A DNA stretch of 64,000 nt from the NCBI GenBank assembly GCA_017477325.1, contig JAFUWV010000010.1:369897-433896 (forward strand), in the 5' to 3' direction. The notes below the pieces were generated by a model. It was given only the letters and a program-made list of their open reading frames with translations. It did not search any database and had not been told where the DNA came from. Positions 61,413-64,000 of this stretch are shown piece by piece. Positions within the stretch are counted from its first letter, which is position 1; each line of letters starts with the position of its first letter. The DNA comes from Paludibacteraceae bacterium. GTDB taxonomy: Bacteria; Bacteroidota; Bacteroidia; Bacteroidales; Paludibacteraceae. The position numbers were made by a program, and so were the translations under genes.

Positions 61413-61859
61413 TTAAAGTTTTACTACAGTGCCACCGGCAGCGGTGATAGCCTCTTCTGCAGCCTTTGAGAATGCATTGGCCTCCACTGTAAGTTTAGCA
61501 GTGAGTTGTCCGTTACCAAGTATTTTTACAAGCATGGATTTGTGTATAAATCCTGCTGCAAGAAGTTCCTCCAACCCTATCTTCTCAAGGTTCTTGCTCT
61601 CAGCTAATGTTTGAAGAGTAGAGAGGTTGATAGCCTTGTATTCAACACGGTTGATGTTTTTGAAACCATACTTGGGAAGACGGCGTTGAATAGGCATCTG
61701 ACCACCTTCAAAACCAATCTTCTTTGAGTAACCGGAACGGGATTTTGCACCCTTGTGACCACGAGTTGAAGTTCCGCCCAGTCCCGAACCGGCACCACGG
61801 CCGATACGCTTAGCAGTCTTGACAGAACCTGCAGCCGGTGTTAAATTGTTAAGTTCCAT
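61413..61859 (-). CDS. rplO: 50S ribosomal protein L15
   Basis: A 148-residue protein with the Gly-rich extension (RIGRGAGSGLGGTSTRGHKG, SRSGYSKKIGFEGGQMPIQR) and a C-terminal domain ending GGTVVKL. It lies between rpmD and secY. Confidence 0.98.
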   Translation of the reverse strand: MELNNLTPAAGSVKTAKRIGRGAGSGLGGTSTRGHKGAKSRSGYSKKIGFEGGQMPIQRRLPKYGFKNINRVEYKAINLSTLQTLAESKNLEKIGLEELLAAGFIHKSMLVKILGNGQLTAKLTVEANAFSKAAEEAITAAGGTVVKL

Positions 61860-61916
61860 AATTTCTTATTTGTTTTTATGAAAGAGCGGAGACGGAGCAA
61901 CCGCTCTATCAGTTCA

Positions 61917-62093
61917 TCAATCAATTACTTTTACGAGGTGTTTTACCTTGTTCACCATACCGAGAACCGCAGGAGTGGCTTCATGCTCCACAACGGCGTT
62001 CATTTTTCTGAGTCCGAGGGCATGCATAGTAGCCTTCTGATCCTTCGGGCAGCGGATAATGCTGCGTACCTGCTGAATTTTAATTGTTGCCAT
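61917..62093 (-). CDS. rpmD: 50S ribosomal protein L30
   Basis: A 58-residue protein ([20 protein letters not shown], then [20 protein letters not shown]) with the L30 ferredoxin-like fold pattern. Its place between rpsE and rplO is standard. Confidence 0.96.
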   Translation of the reverse strand: MATIKIQQVRSIIRCPKDQKATMHALGLRKMNAVVEHEATPAVLGMVNKVKHLVKVID

Positions 62094-62111
62094 AGTACTA
62101 CATCCTTTCTA

Positions 62112-62630
62112 TTATCCGTTAAACACTGTTGAAAGACTTACTCCACGGTTTTGGGCAACCATGTTGGCATCACGCATTTCACTGAGCGCGAGAATGGTAG
62201 CTTTAACAAGGTTGTGAGGGTTCGAAGAACCTTTTGCCTTTGCCAGCACGTCCTTCACACCTACAGACTCCAGCACAGCACGCATAGCACCACCGGCCTT
62301 CACACCGGTACCTTGAGATGCAGGCTGCAGATAAACCTGTGCACCGCCAAACTTGGCTTCTTGCTCGTGAGGAATAGTTCCTTTGTATATAGGCACCTTG
62401 ATCAGGTTCTTCTTTGCAGCCTCCGTACCTTTCTGGATTGCAGCGGTAACTTCACCTGCTTTACCGAGACCCCAACCTACGATACCGTCTTCATTACCTA
62501 CAACAACGATGGCAGCAAAAGTGAATGTACGACCACCCTTGGTAACCTTAGTTACACGGTTAACTGCTACGAGGCGCTCTTTTAGTTCAATATCGCCTAC
62601 GTTTTTCACACGATTCATATTGTTTACCAT
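62112..62630 (-). CDS. rpsE: 30S ribosomal protein S5
   Basis: S5 takes part in translational accuracy near the mRNA entry site. The 172-residue protein has the N-terminal double-stranded-RNA-like domain ([38 protein letters not shown]) and the C-terminal domain. The ATG at 62630 or the one at 62618 (MNRVKNV) could be used. Confidence 0.97.
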   Translation of the reverse strand: MVNNMNRVKNVGDIELKERLVAVNRVTKVTKGGRTFTFAAIVVVGNEDGIVGWGLGKAGEVTAAIQKGTEAAKKNLIKVPIYKGTIPHEQEAKFGGAQVYLQPASQGTGVKAGGAMRAVLESVGVKDVLAKAKGSSNPHNLVKATILALSEMRDANMVAQNRGVSLSTVFNG

Positions 62631-62636
62631 ATTGCT

Positions 62637-62981
62637 TTAGAATTTAAGACCGGCTTCGCGAGCTGCATCTGCCAGTGATTTAACACGACCATGATAGAGA
62701 TAACCGTTGCGGTCGAAAACGACTGCCTCAACACCGGCTTTCTTAGCAGCCTCTGCTACCAATTTGCCTACTTGAGCGGCTTTCTCACTCTTTGTGATTT
62801 TATCCTTTATTCCGAGTGACGAGGCAGAAGCGAGAGTAACGCCTTTCTGGTCGTCAATTACCTGTGCGTAAATCTGGCTGTTGCTGCGGAATACCGTCAG
62901 ACGGGGACGCTCTGCTGTACCTGAAACTGTGGTACGGATGTGAGCCTTGATTCTCAGTCTTCTTGCTATTTTCTGATTCAT
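62637..62981 (-). CDS. rplR: 50S ribosomal protein L18
   Basis: L18 binds 5S rRNA. The 114-residue protein has [20 protein letters not shown] and [20 protein letters not shown]. It lies 18 bases after rplF and 6 bases before rpsE. Confidence 0.98.
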   Translation of the reverse strand: MNQKIARRLRIKAHIRTTVSGTAERPRLTVFRSNSQIYAQVIDDQKGVTLASASSLGIKDKITKSEKAAQVGKLVAEAAKKAGVEAVVFDRNGYLYHGRVKSLADAAREAGLKF

Positions 62982-62999
62982 AATTTTAACCTTTCTTTA

Positions 63000-63554
63000 T
63001 TATTTACCAGCCGACTTACCAGCTTTACGACGAAGTACTTCACCTTGGAATTTAATACCTTTTCCTTTGTAAGGCTCAGGTTTGCGGAACGAACGAATCT
63101 TTGCGCAAATCTGTCCGAGCAGCTGACGGTCAGCACACTCGAGAATTACAAGAGGGTTCTGGTTACGCTCACTCTTGGTCTCTATCTTAACTTCCTTGGG
63201 AAGTTGCAGATAAATGGGGTGAGTATAACCCAGAGAGAAGTTCAGGATTTGTCCCTGAGACTCAACACGGTAACCTACACCTACGAGTTCAAGAGTCTTT
63301 TTATATCCTTCTGAAACGCCAACCACCATATTGTGGATGAGAGCGCGATAGAGTCCGTGTTTAGCGCGAGCCTCTTTGTCATCATTTGGACGAGTAACAT
63401 GGCATACAGCACCTTCCACGTTTACAGAAATCAGTGGATCAACCTGCTGGGTGAGTTCACCCTTCGGACCTTTTACTGTAACAACATTGTCATTGCTAAC
63501 TGTTACGGTTACACCTGCAGGAATGTTAATAGGCAATTTTCCGATTCTTGACAT
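63000..63554 (-). CDS. rplF: 50S ribosomal protein L6
   Basis: L6 lies near the factor-binding site. The 184-residue protein has two repeated domains, starting MSRIGKLPINIPAGVTVTVS, and ends with the signature PEPYKGKGIKFQGEVLRRKA. Confidence 0.98.
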   Translation of the reverse strand: MSRIGKLPINIPAGVTVTVSNDNVVTVKGPKGELTQQVDPLISVNVEGAVCHVTRPNDDKEARAKHGLYRALIHNMVVGVSEGYKKTLELVGVGYRVESQGQILNFSLGYTHPIYLQLPKEVKIETKSERNQNPLVILECADRQLLGQICAKIRSFRKPEPYKGKGIKFQGEVLRRKAGKSAGK

Positions 63555-63571
63555 AGCTTATTCCTCCTACA

Positions 63572-63967
63572 TTAATAAACATAACAAATAACCTCACCGC
63601 CAAGTTTTTGTCCGAGAGCCTCTTTGTTAGTCATTACACCCTTAGAAGTAGAGAGAATGGCGATACCGAGACCGTTGAGTACGCGAGGCATCTCACGATA
63701 ACCTACATACTGGCGCAAACCTGGAGTTGATACGCGTTGTAAACTCTTGATCGCGTTAACTTTGTTAACAGGATCATACTTGAGGGCAATCTTGATAGTG
63801 CCCTGAGGACCATCTTCAACAAACTTGTACGAGAGGATGTAACCTTTCTCAAACAAGATGCGAGTGATCTCTTTTTTCAGATTCGAAGCCGGCACCTCTA
63901 CTACGCGGTGACCTGCCTTGATTGCATTTCTGAGCCGAGTCAGATAATCTGCGATTGGATCTGTCAT
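63572..63967 (-). CDS. rpsH: 30S ribosomal protein S8
   Basis: S8 binds the central domain of 16S rRNA. The 131-residue protein starts MTDPIADYLTRLRNAIKAGH and ends with the signature STSKGVMTNKEALGQKLGGE. The 33 bases beyond its start show no gene; the upstream ribosomal gene lies outside the window. Confidence 0.98.
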   Translation of the reverse strand: MTDPIADYLTRLRNAIKAGHRVVEVPASNLKKEITRILFEKGYILSYKFVEDGPQGTIKIALKYDPVNKVNAIKSLQRVSTPGLRQYVGYREMPRVLNGLGIAILSTSKGVMTNKEALGQKLGGEVICYVY

Positions 63968-64000
63968 AATTGTTAAATTAATCCCGCCTGTCGGGACAAT

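Overview
The window comes from a member of the phylum Bacteroidota, most likely order Bacteroidales. Four signs point there: a nearly complete SprA/Sov-type secretion protein; several secreted proteins ending in type IX secretion (T9SS) sorting domains; Bacteroidota promoters of the form TTTG-N19-21-TAnnTTTG in front of many transcription units; and a ribosomal spc/alpha block with the usual Bacteroidota order. Genus and species cannot be fixed from the sequence alone.

Layout. 1-8152 (minus): sprA (its 3' end lies outside the window) and ruvA. 8412-9434 (plus): thiL. 9484-13465 (minus): four genes for GDP-heptose synthesis plus a glycosyltransferase. 13574-19118 (plus): a six-gene surface-glycan operon with an HAD phosphatase, a sialyltransferase-like protein, an aldolase fusion, a CMP-sugar synthetase and two GT-A glycosyltransferases, closed by a clear terminator. 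The two sugar operons diverge from interleaved promoters. 19142-26621 (minus): YfhO-like membrane protein, MerR-type regulator, lytic transglycosylase, DUF5683 protein, parB, parA and a GT9 glycosyltransferase. 26880-26952: tRNA-Phe. 27088-28288 (minus): ruvC, a small membrane protein and a divIC/ftsB-like gene. 28422-33860 (plus): secreted endonuclease-family protein, ligA, a DUF6913-like gene and dapA.

33861-37857 is an accessory island of short genes. It holds a lysis-like set (small membrane protein, DUF5675 protein, spanin-like lipoprotein), many short tandem repeats, a 44-bp perfect palindrome, and inverted-repeat blocks at both ends. 37918-55576 (minus) encodes an outer-membrane barrel protein with an eight-residue minisatellite, three very large repeat proteins with T9SS sorting domains, and a serine hydrolase. 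55738-63967 (minus) is the ribosomal, secY and rpoA block.

How the parts may work together (inference): SprA would export the large repeat proteins. The divergent sugar operons could make the heptose- and ulosonate-containing glycan or lipopolysaccharide that decorates or anchors such cargo. The most unusual system is the 13.5-19.1 kb operon. It has the activating and transferring enzymes expected for a sialic-acid-like sugar but no NeuB- or KdsA-type PEP-dependent synthase; a pyruvate-aldolase-type fusion protein sits where the synthase would be. A second theme is short tandem repeats that start at or just after stop codons, and sometimes supply the last codons.
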